A stretch of 64,000 bases of DNA from Actinernus sp. WN-2022 (GCA_030867875.1 JAOWCC010000019.1:29532966-29596965), one strand, 5' to 3'. Positions 41,901-48,062 are shown, numbered from the stretch's first letter. The notes: a model not told the origin generated them from the letters alone. Translations and numbers: made by a program.

Positions 41901-44900
41901 TGAAGAAGATTACAAGTGTTTTGCTATTCCACTTCAAAGAAATATGCTGTAGATTTGTCAGGCACTGATCCAACATTCATTGAAACTGTAAACAGTCATT
42001 TTATGAAAATCTGCTGGGAGGGGAGTCCCAAAGCAAGCATAAAGAAGTTGGCTGCTTTCGCAGGCTAAGCTGGCATTAGTTTATCCTTTTACTCACCCGG
42101 GTTGCTTCCCAGGCTCCTTTACCTCACTCGGAGAGCATGGAAACAAGGCTCATCCAAGAATTGGCATCAAACATTTGACTGTTTTTTCTAACCTACATGT
42201 AAATGACCAGCTAGTGTCATATAAAACAACACATTGAATACAGACAGAATATTAACTGGTTTATATTTTAGCGGTCAAAAATACTGTTTCAAAGGTCACG
42301 TCCTGCATTCCCGTCCCCAGTCTCCCAACCTCGGATTGGTCTGAAAAGTCACATGATCTAACTCAAACCCTTACCATCACAAAACAAGTTTTCTAGTATT
42401 TAGGGCTAGGACTCACAGGTAAACAATAAAATAGCTTGTTGAACAAAAAGGATAATGCTAAAATGGCCATTATCTTTTTTAGGACTCTCCCAGTTCGAAC
42501 ACACAACCTCCTGTGTGCAAGGCTGAAGCGATAACCACTACACTAACCAGCCGTTGTGTTAAAAATGTAGTAAATTTATTTTATTATAAGGGGTTGTCAA
42601 CAAATTGAAAAAAGTTTTTATGTCATTTGGATGTTGAGCTCTGACCCCCCTCCCCCCTTAACGTCCACTGCATATAACATTGTACAAAAAGGTTATTCCT
42701 AAAGTTCAAAAAATATTTCCTTAACATCCAGGGTCTAGTTGTTCAAAGGGTTAAGCCCGGTTGGGGGGGGAAGGGCCAGCAAGGGGTGGGGATTTGACAT
42801 TTTCTCCCAAGAGTGTGTCACATTCCTCACCCTCAGGACAACACAATTGGTCAAAAATATCTGCCATATCTTCCTTATGTTGCCTATAAATAGCCCCACT
42901 GTGGGCAGGCAGCATACACGTATGTCAAAATCCCCACCCTCAGAGTAGCCCTGCCTATCAAATCCCCACCCTTTGAACAACTGGACCCAGTCCAATACCA
43001 GCTCCCCCCTTAACGTCCAAAGGACATTAAGATTTTTTTAAATTTGTTGATGACCCCTAACCTTATGCATTGTTCTGAATTAAAGCTCGGTTCAAACATT
43101 GTATTTCTGCCGTATCTTATTCAATTCAATTACATTCGGCAGAAATGCGAATTCATACATGTACATCGAATTTTTAGTGCGGCAAAAATGAAACTTATTA
43201 AATTCAACGTATGAATCAACTGTCGCATTTCAGCCGAACTTTATACAATTGAATTCGACTCGGCAGAAATTCGACATTTGAAATAAGCATTAGTTTCGAG
43301 AGAATTGACCACATACAATATGTATGGTACCCTGGGTGAGAACCTGTTAGGGTTTTAGGATTATGAATTATTAGGGGTTTCAGGATACGGATTATTGGCA
43401 ACTAAATAAAAGGATTACAGATTATTTGGGTTGGATTTTAGGATTAAGGATTATTATCACATCGATGACTTACGCCTTTACGGATATTCGCGTTTATAAA
43501 TAATGCATCAGTCAATTCCAGCAATGCCCATCCCCTCCCCGGGACAACCCCCGGGCATTAGTCATTTTCGTTATTTTTTTCCCAAATTCCCCACGGTGGG
43601 GACAAGCATGGTGTTCAAATGCCCCACAGTGGAGCCAAAGAAGTAAGGAAAATGCCCCACCCCCGGGCACATCCATAACGATATACTGCCCAAGTTTAAT
43701 TCTATGCAAATGCACAAGGCGCAGAGAAGTGCTACTTCTCTATCTATTCATTGATAGTTTCCGTTACGGTTTTGTAGATCCGCCATCTTGTTTTGTATTT
43801 GTATTTATACTCACTGCTGTATCAGTGATTATGCTATTGAGCTGCCTGGAACAAAATGGTATTAATTTACATAGTTTATATTTCATTCCTATAAATAATC
43901 ATTCGCACCGCGGTTAACGTTATACAATAAGCGCTTATTAAAACCACATGACAGACTTTTATAATAATAGTGTGACTTCTGTTCGTCCGGTGGACAGCAG
44001 CAAACAGTGTATATTTGTAAACAAACTACTTGATATCGTTTCCAACTCGGACCAGCAGAGCTTGGGCCCCGAGTGCCTCCTGAATTTTAATTAATTTTAA
44101 TTAATGTTAAAACATTTTAGCGTAGCGTAGAGTTAAGAATACAGGATTGCAGATCAGTGTTAGATGGGCGCCGGGGGCGGGTGAACGTACGAGAACTGCT
44201 ATTTTCTAGCTATATTGTAAAAATTAAACATCCATAGGTTTCCCGGCTTTTTCGTGTCCTAGCGTATACAAATAACGTGGATAAGACGGTATAAACTGCA
44301 GGTTTCTAGGTTTAGAGAAATAGATAGAATCCACAGGCAGCTGGAATAATTACAACAACTCAGATTTATTGGTTTCTTTTACTTGATACAGTATGACGTC
44401 GTTACCACGAGACCTGCAGTCTCTTTCCCAGAATTATTTTCGGCAGTGTCAAATGCCCCACCATATGCCCCGTGGTAGAATAATGCCCGACCCCCGGGCC
44501 GATATAAGGTTACAAATGCCCCACTCCCGGGATCTCAAAGTATGCAAATGCCCCACCATATCCCGGGAGGGGGATGGGCATTGCTGGAATTGACTGATGC
44601 ATAATTAAGGATACTTTCCAAAATTTACCCATTTACGGATTATTCAGACCCCCCTAACAGGGCCACTGGGTACCAGAGTCCCAAAGCTTCACTCGTTTAC
44701 TGACCGGTCTCACAAACCGCCGCGTAAATCAGTAAACGAGTGAAGCTTTGAGACTCTGGTACCCAGGGTACATGTTTTGATTTATGGCTACGACTACGAG
44801 TATCAAACACAGCACACGCGAGAATATGTCAGCTAGTCTGCCAATTTGCCTTTGCCAAGTTGTACCATTGTCACGTCCAGCATGTAAAAAATATCTGGTT

Positions 44901-44985
44901 CTTACCTTGGGTGTGGGGCTGCCGTATCATTTGGATCACTAGACACAGAGAAGGAAGAAGAAAAATGATCTGCTAAAAGCTCCAT
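14816..44985 (-). CDS. SNUPN: Snurportin-1 gene, 5' part (exons 1-4 of the coding region)
   Basis: Snurportin-1 is the adaptor that binds the trimethylguanosine cap of spliceosomal U snRNPs in the cytoplasm and imports them through importin-beta. Four exons were found on the minus strand: 44906-44985, 37119-37199, 16791-16875 and 14816-14920. All have GT/AG borders and consistent phases (2, 2, 0). The translation follows the family: a conserved first segment ending TAAPHPR, a basic importin-beta-binding helix, an acidic linker and the MLSEW...ICPIGKR start of the cap-binding domain. Introns are 7.7, 20.2 and 1.9 kb and filled with transposons. The remaining exons are not visible to the right of the Polinton, so they should lie left of the window, which places the Polinton inside the next intron. 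Loss of the 3' part cannot be excluded. Confidence 0.9.
15285..15533 (-). repeat. tRNA-derived SINE
   Basis: Read on the minus strand, the head has an A-box-like TTAGCTCGGTGGTTAAG and a B box GGTTCAAACCC at tRNA spacing (about 15459-15533), followed by an unrelated body of about 170 bases. A complete cloverleaf does not form, so this is a retroposon rather than a working tRNA gene. It lies in SNUPN intron 3. Confidence 0.65.
15543..15692. repeat. Short inverted-repeat element (MITE), 150 bp
   Basis: Ends are inverted copies (CTTATTAAC at left, GTTAATAAG at right) and the arms include CCATACCATAAGTTATGGA and its inverted partner near 15650. No coding capacity. Confidence 0.65.
16008..16095. 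repeat. Hairpin MITE family A, copy 1 (right arm truncated)
   Basis: Contains TCTCCTGATCACATTCTAAA and the inverted stem TTCTAAATTCTCC / GGAGAATTTAGAA. The same unit recurs at 39345-39480 and 41645-41770. Its right arm is cut where the next inverted-repeat element starts. Confidence 0.7.
16096..16646. repeat. 551-bp inverted-repeat element inserted in MITE copy 1
   Basis: The 18-mer ACCTGCACTATAAAAGGG at 16096-16113 recurs inverted at 16629-16646. An inner hairpin around CCAACATTGGG lies near 16390-16437. No target duplication found and no coding potential. Confidence 0.6.
16791..16875 (-). CDS. SNUPN: SNUPN coding exon 3 (basic helix end and acidic linker)
   Basis: The acceptor reads CTATAACTTTTTCAG, with a good branch point and pyrimidine tract; the exon completes the AA left by exon 2 to give AAG and continues [16 protein letters not shown], then an acidic [10 protein letters not shown] linker. 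The donor GAG/GTTTGT is weak. The residues match the snurportin region after its basic helix. Ends in phase 0. Confidence 0.85.
17114..17327. repeat. MITE with about 45-bp inverted repeats
   Basis: Left arm contains GGGGCTGGGGCGAGTT and right arm AACTCGCCCCAGCCCC, with TAGGCCACTTTA / TAAAGTGGGC at the outer edges. No coding capacity. Confidence 0.7.
18421..18489. repeat. Two-copy tandem repeat of about 34 bp inside the hAT element
   Basis: TTGTTCCCACGCTCTCCAAC and the following 14 bases are repeated once with a single change. Located in the non-coding part downstream of the protease. Confidence 0.75.
19016..19435 (-). pseudogene. C-terminal module downstream of the Ulp1 domain
   Basis: A minus-strand open stretch of 139 codons in the frame one base away from the Ulp1 catalytic Cys frame, which it overlaps at its start. 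Beyond the overlap it reads [28 protein letters not shown] and [14 protein letters not shown], a compact beta-rich module ending in a Lys-rich tail (stop at 19016). It is probably the C-terminal domain of the same element protein, displaced by a frameshift, or a separate exon. I recognise the pattern as transposon-associated but know no function. Confidence 0.45.
19332..20616 (-). pseudogene. Ulp1/SENP-like (C48) cysteine protease domain fused behind hAT transposase
   Basis: The frame continues directly from the transposase C terminus, separated only by an in-frame TAA. It has a Lys/Ser-rich linker of about 200 residues, then a C48 protease region: [18 protein letters not shown] near 19850, [10 protein letters not shown] (catalytic His) after an in-frame TGA at 19660, LALDSK (catalytic Asp) near 19595, and, one frame over, [13 protein letters not shown] (Gln and catalytic Cys) near 19440. 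Ulp1 enzymes remove SUMO or related modifiers. All four active-site positions are present although the frame is broken at least twice. Ulp1 domains are known in plant Mutator-like elements; I do not recall one fused to an animal hAT transposase. Confidence 0.78.
20617..22395 (-). pseudogene. hAT transposase with CGGBP1-like BED zinc finger, decayed
   Basis: Cut-and-paste transposase. From ATG at 22395: [20 protein letters not shown] and a BED finger (FCSACN..H..H, residues about 38-62) closely resembling vertebrate CGGBP1, a known hAT-derived protein. The first acidic residue is in [13 protein letters not shown] near residue 172. Then an in-frame TAA (21790-21792), a one-base shift near 21690, the VFNSDN and [12 protein letters not shown] core near 21650-21570, a TGA at 21320, another stop near 21100, a shift near 20910, and the C-terminal dimerisation segment [19 protein letters not shown] ending in TAA at 20659-20661, after which [19 protein letters not shown] continues the hAT C terminus. 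At least five lesions, so inactive. Confidence 0.85.
23215..23416. repeat. Diverged direct duplication of about 120 bp
   Basis: Two segments share GGCATGGTA(T/G)TGGGTCCCT-like sequence followed by ATCACTTAGTG (near 23245-23275 and 23364-23394). The BEL retrotransposon inserted just after the second copy. Confidence 0.6.
23417..24024 (+). repeat. 5' LTR of the BEL/Pao element
   Basis: 608 bp with TG...CA termini, offset exactly 6913 bases from the 3' copy. It should carry the promoter and start of transcription; I could not single out a TATA box with confidence. Confidence 0.95.
24084..30170 (+). CDS. BEL/Pao Gag-Pol polyprotein, complete
   Basis: 2028 residues, single open frame. In order: charged Gag N terminus with a Ser-rich patch and coiled coil (about 150-230); the DUF1759-type Gag core ([20 protein letters not shown] near 352); CCHC-like knuckles ([35 protein letters not shown], about 591-655); an aspartic protease site [11 protein letters not shown] near 730; reverse transcriptase with [10 protein letters not shown] near 1066 and FYVDDC near 1146; RNase H with [11 protein letters not shown] near 1325 and FWTDSTTV near 1398; integrase zinc site [10 protein letters not shown] near 1652-1710, then DFFGP, SDNGGNF and GGIWERC (D, D, E near 1733, 1797, 1844); and a DUF5641-like C terminus. 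All catalytic residues are present. Start ATG lies 59 bases after the LTR. Confidence 0.95.
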   Translation: MSASGSTHTSEIETPVVDGERGSRVREPSKILDQEAVLAERAVQLRNIRSGHKACLTKKRNQLIDFMSNEGNVEGVKSKVIELDAAFQMFAGAHEQYSELSERLLVGDSAQELTEYFYNEDRLVSGLKERVVGWISGMEFVDVRPGDSVSNVSSSGRSRASSTRSKASKSSSTASSSARLRFVEEAARRMALEAKVKLLEEEQALQERKFRLKQQQESLKLKSDLAQTAAREQVYAEADAVERGSGSNANPHFQPFPGCEKQLQTKEHQGPVKTETLSYPLLDPKAPEWQPERVISPKDAKYQPMHSSDRGVLDKDEPVSNFVALQRMIEVQERQAKCMENLVMQQHQSALVLTLPKPEVPLFSGDPIEYCNFVRAFDCLIEAKTTSASARLYYLVQYTKGEVQELMQSCLSMNPETGYDEARKLLKRKYGQNYKIAAAYVDKITKGPVLKSEDSKGLQNLSVMLISCRNTLREVGHISKIENPDSLKGIIERLPYDMRKRWRSAADNISENQDREIRFDDIVNFIEKEARVTAHPLFGDISSNSREQDKEKKGHSPRTKGQSFATQVKEEENCSGNNPNRVLPTYGNKSCFMCSKDHKLEECGEFKGKCYDDRIKFVWSKALCYNCLIPYHRVKECRKRDTCKDCGRKHSTLLHRPTFANSDRNPVRDVGHKPAIKEGQRSGTQANNGFIEVGEKRCGLTETVKSTIGLPIVPVRVKARGIGDSVTTYAFLDNGSNSTFCTNALLTQLGLEGEKTRFSLTTLEKENSQVECSVVSLEVYDLEENEFVDLPVVFSSPMLPVSSDDIPRQEDVEKWAHLHGVYVPQVNAQVGLLIGNDNVKALEPKEVKQSRGEGPYAVRTIFGWTVNGPLGREGSRARHTANFIKGDIDLDQQFRKFCEQEFNDSMADATTQMSQEDHKAVEIMERTIELKEGHYEIALPWKSYPPSLPNNKPLAEHRLRHLKRRFCRDSELHGKYAAVIEDYLHKGYAEKVPQDALNRSDGLVWYLPHHPVFHPEKPDKTRVVFDCAAKYRNISLNDCLFQGPDLNNTLVGVLTRFRQEPVALMSDIEAMFNQVCVTPNQCDALRFLWWPGNDMDQVPQEFRMKVHLFGGVSSPSCSSYALLKTAEDNESTFAPATIETVRKNFYVDDCLKAVKDESSAIILMQELCELLSKGGFRLTKWLSNSQRVTSSVPESERAKSVKDLDLEGLPVERALGVNWDMETDKFGFKIKIKDKPFTRRGILSIVSSVYDPLGFAGPFILPAKALLQDLCRRKLGWDDAIPEEYLGCWQQWLHELPKLAEYSIDRCVKPSGFSEVVSCQLHHFSDASQTGYGAVTYLRLVDKQGHIHCALMMAKSRLVPLKAITIPRLELSAATVAVRLDKMMRKELELPIDISHFWTDSTTVLKYIHNEDKRFHTFVANRIAIIRDGSEPSQWRHVETKLNPADDASRGLTVDDFLAATRWVKGPPFLWQPEETWPCSSSGIDEVSNSDAEVKKEARTCTIVVSDTIIETDKILERFSSWQDLKKFVAWMLRYKGNLREASQRKSGATKQNELKSTLEPITVDEIKVAELSIVRYVQGKHFAEEINSLKRVQTKDGCEPSACMKASAVRKGSSIFHLDPILIDGVLRVGGRLRRASLPVDAMHQILLPKDHHVTNLIVRYYHLMSGHSGREYVLSLLRGKFWVIKANTTVRKLLASCFDCRRRQGSVSEQKMADLPKDRVTADLPPFSQVGVDFFGPFMVKQGRSQVKRYGCIFTCLAIRAVHIEVTHSLDTDSFINALRRFIARRGRPVLIRSDNGGNFVCGEKDIRNCIAQWNNQQIHEALLQQDVQWIFNPPAGSHHGGIWERCIRTTRKILNALLREQILRDEALLTLMCEVEAIINGRPITKVSSDPRDLEALTPNHLLLLRSGSILPPGSFRKEDLYSRRRWRQVQFLADQFWRRWTREYLPLLQQRQKWNHPHRNLAIDDIVLIVDDTSPRSFWPMARVVEVMPGRDGCVRRVKVRTRTSVLDRPIDKCVLLEASNAEH
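30330..30937 (+). repeat. 3' LTR of the BEL/Pao element
   Basis: 608 bp, by eye identical to the 5' LTR, followed by the ACATC target duplication. Presumed to supply the polyadenylation signal. Confidence 0.95.
30943..31362. other. Intronic DNA without recognisable features
   Basis: SNUPN intron 2. A pyrimidine/purine-biased stretch (30975-31035) and a short direct repeat around AAACGTCAATCA (near 31153 and 31208). No gene seen. Confidence 0.4.
31363..31510. repeat. AACCTAGGTTGAAATTTTTT tandem palindromic repeat (left arm)
   Basis: About six degenerate copies of AGGTTGAAATTTTTTAACCT. A similar array in inverse sense (TTCAACCTAGGTTGAAAAAA) lies at 33964-34050, so the two may be the arms of a foldback element of about 2.7 kb. 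Confidence 0.6.
31545..32801. repeat. 152-bp tandem repeat, three copies, the second split by a transposon
   Basis: Copies start at 31545, 31697 and 32684 and share GGTTAGGGTGTTTTTAAATG and TAGGGGTAGGGTTTGTATTA. Copy 2 is interrupted after GAAGCAT by the TA-flanked element at 31817-32654; copy 1 shows the uninterrupted sequence at the same place. Confidence 0.85.
31817..32654. mobile_element. 838-bp Tc1/mariner-type non-autonomous element with TA duplication
   Basis: Perfect inverted ends CCGTATTTACCCGTGTATAA (28 bp in all) flanked by TA (31815-31816 and 32655-32656). The sibling repeat copy at about 31665 preserves the empty site with a single TA. AAGCCGCACCC motifs recur several times near both ends. 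No coding frame for a transposase. Confidence 0.85.
33603..33690 (+). repeat. tRNA-like SINE head
   Basis: GTGGCGCAGTTGGTAAAGC (A box) and GGTTCGAGTCCC (B box) are present but 52 bases apart with extra sequence between, so not a functional tRNA; followed by an A-run (33700-33709) as in a retroposon. Confidence 0.55.
33964..34050. repeat. AACCTAGGTTGAAAAAA repeat (right arm)
   Basis: Inverse-sense partner of the array at 31363-31510; three degenerate units followed by an AT-rich ATATAT stretch. Confidence 0.55.
34131..36196. mobile_element. 2.07-kb non-autonomous inverted-repeat element
   Basis: Left end GGTAACAAAACGAGCGGGAG (34131) matches, inverted, the right end ...CTCGTTTTGTTACC (36196) over about 33 bases with few mismatches. 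AGCC lies outside both ends and may be a short target duplication. Interior is AT-rich with no supported gene. Confidence 0.6.
36306..36704. mobile_element. 399-bp MITE with G-run termini and 7-bp duplication
   Basis: Starts CCCCGGGGGGGGGTACTC and ends, inverted, GAGTACCCCCCCCCCCCC plus GGG; ATATGTA flanks both sides (36299-36305 and 36705-36711). The interior has repeated CCATACCCTGTTCAAGA motifs. No coding capacity. Confidence 0.75.
37119..37199 (-). CDS. SNUPN: SNUPN coding exon 2 (importin-beta-binding helix)
   Basis: Acceptor CATTTATAG at 37200-37208, donor GTGAAT at 37113-37118. The first G completes AGG with exon 1, then [10 protein letters not shown] and the basic [11 protein letters not shown], the importin-beta-binding segment of snurportin. 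Ends in phase 2, joining correctly to exon 3. Confidence 0.87.
37469..37921. mobile_element. 453-bp palindromic MITE flanked by TTAA
   Basis: Arms of about 165 bp begin AGTGCCTATGAACAATA and end with the inverted copy; TTAA lies on both sides (37465-37468 and 37922-37925), the target of piggyBac-type elements. The termini do not show the usual piggyBac CCC start, so the superfamily is tentative. Confidence 0.75.
38100..38480 (-). pseudogene. Remnant of a non-LTR retrotransposon reverse transcriptase C terminus
   Basis: A minus-strand frame reads [40 protein letters not shown] and SFYLRTM, the conserved tail of LINE-type polymerases (FYKI, RTR, FRTP/WN region). A stop follows near 38130 where the WN.LP motif should be, so it is decayed and 5' truncated. 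Confidence 0.65.
38810..39344. other. AT-rich intronic DNA
   Basis: SNUPN intron 1. Contains AATAATAAT microsatellite-like DNA near 39065-39090 and several ACATGTAC palindromes. No gene seen. Confidence 0.4.
39345..39480. repeat. Hairpin MITE family A, copy 2
   Basis: Complete palindrome: GACTCCTGATCACATTCTAA on the left and TTTAGAACATTATCAGGAGTC on the right, with outer arms GGGTGAGCG / CTTACACCC. Same family as 16008-16095 and 41645-41770. Confidence 0.75.
39615..40945. mobile_element. 1.3-kb foldback element with arms of about 550 bp
   Basis: Left arm (39615-40200) and right arm (40405-40945) are inverted copies: for example GAGGGAAGGCTGCACACTCG at 39841 with its inverse near 40760, and ACCACAGGAAACCCAAGCTC at 40077 with its inverse near 40530. 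Divergence is modest, about one difference in ten to fifteen bases. The loop holds a weak tRNA-like B box. No coding frame. Confidence 0.8.
41271..41520 (+). repeat. tRNA-derived SINE
   Basis: Head has A box GGTGGCGCAGTGGTTA and B box GGTTCGATCCCC at tRNA spacing (41271-41345), then a body with GGTTTTTCTCCGGGATCTCT as seen in common cnidarian SINEs. A partial second head (GGGGTGGTGCAGTGGGGA) lies immediately upstream. Confidence 0.78.
41645..41770. repeat. Hairpin MITE family A, copy 3 (rearranged)
   Basis: GGGCTGTGTACAACAAGGGC and GACTCCTGATCATGTTCTAA at left; GGAGAATTTACATGTAGAAT and GTGATCACAAGACA at right. The central loop is inverted relative to copies 1 and 2. Confidence 0.7.
42481..42556 (-). 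repeat. tRNA-like sequence (SINE head or pseudo-tRNA)
   Basis: On the minus strand: TTAGTGTAGTGGTTATC (A box) and GTGTTCGAACTGG (B box) at tRNA spacing with a GGCTGG 5' end. The acceptor stem does not pair well, so a retroposon or pseudogene is favoured. Confidence 0.5.
42589..43057. repeat. Nested inverted-repeat element, 469 bp
   Basis: Outer ends GGGGTTGTCAACAAATT / AATTTGTTGATGACCCC. Inside lies a second palindromic unit with GGGTCTAGTTGTTCAAAGGG and CCCTTTGAACAACTGGACCC (42731-42990). Non-coding. Confidence 0.7.
43504..44601. mobile_element. 1.1-kb element with 40-bp inverted ends and TAA duplication
   Basis: TGCATCAGTCAATTCCAGCA at the left end recurs inverted at the right end, continuing through ATGCCCATCCCC. 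TAA lies on both sides (43501-43503 and 44602-44604), compatible with a PIF/Harbinger-type target. CCCCAC(C)/ATGCCC motifs recur inside. No transposase frame. Confidence 0.72.
44666..44766. repeat. 101-bp hairpin MITE
   Basis: Arms CTGGGTACCAGAGTC...CAGTAAACGAGTG of about 40 bp pair almost perfectly around a loop of about 20 bases. It lies 140 bases downstream of SNUPN exon 1, in intron 1. Confidence 0.75.
44906..44985 (-). CDS. SNUPN: SNUPN coding exon 1
   Basis: ATG at 44983-44985 followed by 26 codons and AG, then the donor GTAAGA. The peptide [20 protein letters not shown] and TAAPHPR matches the start of snurportin-1, including the invariant SSFSVS and TAAPHPR. This opens the importin-beta-binding region. 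The start is supported by family agreement from the first residue. Confidence 0.9.
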
Positions 44986-45126
44986 ATTTGCAAAAAAAAG
45001 AGCGCGCGAACGTTTTGACGTTTAACTTCAGGCTCATAGATCAGCGGAAGGTGTGTCAGCAAGATGCGCACATATTTTTTTTAACGATACCGCTGACCTG
45101 GAGAATTGCCTGCAGTCAGTGCCGCG
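44986..45126. promoter_or_regulatory. Probable bidirectional promoter between SNUPN and a divergent gene
   Basis: 141 bases separate two divergent candidate first exons. The stretch has local CpG-containing motifs (GCGCGCGAACGTTTTGACG near 45001) in a generally AT-rich region. No TATA box is evident. Function is inferred from arrangement. Confidence 0.45.
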
Positions 45127-45171
45127 ATGTCACTGGGTAAGCGATTACTGGGTCAAAAATCGAAGCGAGAG
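45127..45171 (+). CDS. Candidate first coding exon of a divergent host gene
   Basis: ATG at 45127 followed by 15 codons (MSLGKRLLGQKSKRE) and a consensus donor GAG/GTGAGT. An upstream in-frame ATG at 45106 would add seven residues. I do not recognise the protein and found no second exon, so this rests on the start codon, the splice signal and the head-to-head placement with SNUPN. Confidence 0.4.
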
Positions 45172-46183
45172 GTGAGTTCGACTTGTTTCACTTGCAGGAA
45201 ATTGAATCGGGGGATTATGTTTTGGCGCGAAAACACATTTCAGGGGCGGAACTTACATTTCGCGCCTTTGACAAACTCTTTCCGCAGTACAATCAAATTG
45301 TAAATACCACATCCACGGTCGACTAACTCAGTGACACGTTGAGTGCAAACCATCTATTATCTTTCCGTATGAATAAAGTGCGGTGGAATCTCATTAGTGG
45401 TGAGGATATATATATATTAGGGGGGAATAAATTATCTATTGTCTGGGGCTCATTAATAATGCATTTGAGGTGCGCTTATAAATTCAGATGACGTCATGGA
45501 TCTATTGTCTTTCCGCATGAACTATAAAAATTAAAGTGTGGTGGCATCTCATTATATAAAAGTAATAAAGTGCGGTAGTATCTCATTATCTATTGTTTCT
45601 GTGGATGAGATGCTTCAATCTATTTTTGGGAGTCTATTGTTTGGTGCGGCTATGAAGTCAGGACCGACCACCTCCGAATTCATTAATTAAGTAATACAAA
45701 CCTTTCAATCGGTCAGTAGCAAACAAAGGAGAAACAAGTATTCATATAAACTCTTTACCGCATCCAACAACAATACAACTGTATAGAGTGTGTTATTGTA
45801 CTGTCGCCGAGGTGTGCAACGACAATAGTAGATTTATTATAACGTACAAACAAACAAGTACTATAACTTCCACAAAGAGTTCCCGCCCTTTACGTCTATA
45901 ATAATGAGCCTATAATTCACGTGTGTCACAATGACTAGAGGCTTTCCAACGTAACAAAGTGAGTTGGAAAGCGTCTTCATTACGACACGTAGCTATTTGT
46001 TTATCACTTAAGTGATAGTTCATTAGTTTCTTTTCTTGTACATATGTTTAATATTCATATTTGAGGTATATAAAGACCAATCAGTTTAGAATTCTTTCTC
46101 TCGCTTGCTGGACAGCCACAAGTTAGCCAAACTTTAGTTTTAATGTTTTAAATTATTATTCATCAAGATATAACCATTTTGGC
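45172..46183. other. Host DNA with a short degenerate repeat
   Basis: ATCTCATTAT(A/C)TATTG-like units recur about five times between 45385 and 45620, mixed with AAAGTGCGGTGG(A/C)ATCTC. No gene beyond the short exon. One isolated TCACGTGTGTCACAATGACT at 45917 matches the minisatellite further right. Confidence 0.5.
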
Positions 46184-46189
46184 TTTAGC

Positions 46190-46695
46190 CAAGGGCACCC
46201 AACGAAGTTTTCGGTTTAAAAGCTGTTCGGGAGAGTAAGTTAGCCTAAAACTTTCGGATTTGAAAAAAAATTCCCTTGAAAATTGTTTTCTGAAATACTG
46301 GCTAGAAAATTTGTTTTCAATCCCTAGAAAATTATAGAAGAAAAGGGAGACTAAAAGGTTTCCCCTAAAATATTCGTACGTCCCAATTCGTCTGATCAAT
46401 AGAGTCAGAACAGGAAAAAAGAATCCCTAAAAAATTCGTACCTCCACAAAACTTTGCAACATGAAGTTACTTGGGCTAGAAAATTCTTGTTATGTTCTAG
46501 ACTACTAACAAATTCGTATGCCGGGAATATTTTGCCGTAGTATTTTCGGTTGACGCGATTTCCACCTAGAAAATCCGAACAGCTAATAGCTTTCTAGAAT
46601 ACGTCAAAAGACATAGTAGGCGCCATAAAATGGCTAGATAAGCTGCAGACAACTGGTTTCAAACGAATTTCAAAAGTACTCGTTGGGTGCCCTTG
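46190..46695. mobile_element. 506-bp MITE with CAAGGGCACCCAACGA ends
   Basis: CAAGGGCACCCAACGA at left and its inverse TCGTTGGGTGCCCTTG at right; TTTAGC flanks both (46184-46189 and 46696-46701). The interior repeats TAGAAAATTC-like words. No transposase. Confidence 0.75.
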
Positions 46696-46701
46696 TTTAG
46701 C

Positions 46702-47440
46702 CCTCGGAGCCTTGCATATACGACTTATTGCATTCGGTCGAGGAGTACGTTTCCAGAAGTTCTTCCATGTAGCAAGACGTGGTTTTTTACGATGGTTTTT
46801 CGTACCGGGCAACGTACATTATTTTCTTTAGATATCGATTTTTCGGTATTATTTGATTTAAGCATGTGAAAAGCTACTTATTATCATGTGATAACGTCAT
46901 TTGATTGTTCAACCATCTTTTTAGGATGATGTGTGGTTATGGAATGTTTTCTTCATTCCTTCATGTCCTGTTAGGGCGGAGGTCAAAACAATGGATTTCG
47001 AATGGGACCCACTTTTGTCAGGGGAGGTAGTGGGTGGCGGGTAATACCCCCTACCACTTATTTCGAGGGTGATTTTCTCGCGTATTAAAATAGGGATACC
47101 TGATTTTAATGCAGACACACGTTCTTCTCAGCCTGTAGAAACTAGAAATATAGTTACTTCTTCAATAAGTATTTTATTCAAGAGGATATTTGTGGTCAAA
47201 AATCTAGATTTTGCCAAAATTGGTGGTGGGTTCCGGGTACAACCCCCCTTCCCTCAAAATTGGGTTCCGCCAGAGTACCATTGTTTTGACCTCTTCCCTT
47301 AAATATTATGATTTTGTAATATTAGAACTAATATGTCATGATTTGTAATACCGTAGTTTATTAAAGAAACCGTTTCGGCTGCTGTCCACCAGGCATCCGG
47401 CACTGTCACACTCCACTAGTTGTAGTGTTATTATTATTAT
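46702..47440. other. Host DNA, no supported gene
   Basis: Only short frames. A pair of related words GGGTACAACCCCC / GGGTAATACCCCC occurs near 47038 and 47236. Nothing else recognised. Confidence 0.4.
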
Positions 47441-47454
47441 CTTGTACGCTTTGG

Positions 47455-47604
47455 GCGTGTTGCGTAGTATAGGAATGACTTTACACTTCACGTGTTATAA
47501 TAGATTACACTTCGTGCTATAATAGCTCAGGCTTCACATCTGTCACAATGACTTACGCTTCACGTATGTCAGAATGACTTACGCTTCACGTGTGTCAGAA
47601 TGAC
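47455..47604. repeat. Degenerate minisatellite, left part
   Basis: About five units of roughly 26 bp built on GACTTACGCTTCACGTGTGT and CAGAAT. The array continues on the other side of the Academ insertion. Confidence 0.7.
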
Positions 47605-47769
47605 TTATAGTCCAGGGAATCTATGAATTTTTGTAGGTCCTGCTCAAACAAATTGCAACAGAATTTTTCTCAACGCCCAGAGGTTAAGATTGTTGTCCTA
47701 AACAATATACTAAAAGTACCAAAGAATCCCATTGGTGGAACTTGCCGAAATTGAGATATGAAAATTGAC

Positions 47770-48062
47770 CGATTTTACCACAGGGAGCCCGAGCCAAAAC
47801 ATTTTCGGAAAATCAGAGAAAAATAGCTAATTTGTAATATATTAGGCTTAATTGTACAAAACCTAGAGTTTTGTGTAGAAACCAAGTGACAGAGCTCCCA
47901 ATTAAAATGGATCGATTTTACCACAGGGAGCCCGAGCAAAAAACAAAAAAAAAACGAAAAATGAAAGAAAAATAGCTTATTTGTAATATATTAGGTTAAA
48001 TTGTCCAAAACCATCTAGAGTTTTAAGTAGAAACCAAGTATCAGAGCTCCCAATTAAAAGGC
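47770..48062. repeat. Two-copy repeat inside the Academ left end
   Basis: GATTTTACCACAGGGAGCCC followed by TAGCTAATTTGTAATATATTAG-like sequence occurs twice (from about 47773 and 47913), unit about 145 bp. The reverse-sense motif CGGGCTTCCTGTGG occurs in the right terminal repeat near 53622. Confidence 0.7.

Noticed and set aside
46163..46812. Short frames on both strands around the 506-bp MITE
   Set aside because: They coincide with the repeat ends and TAGAAAATTC-type repeats.
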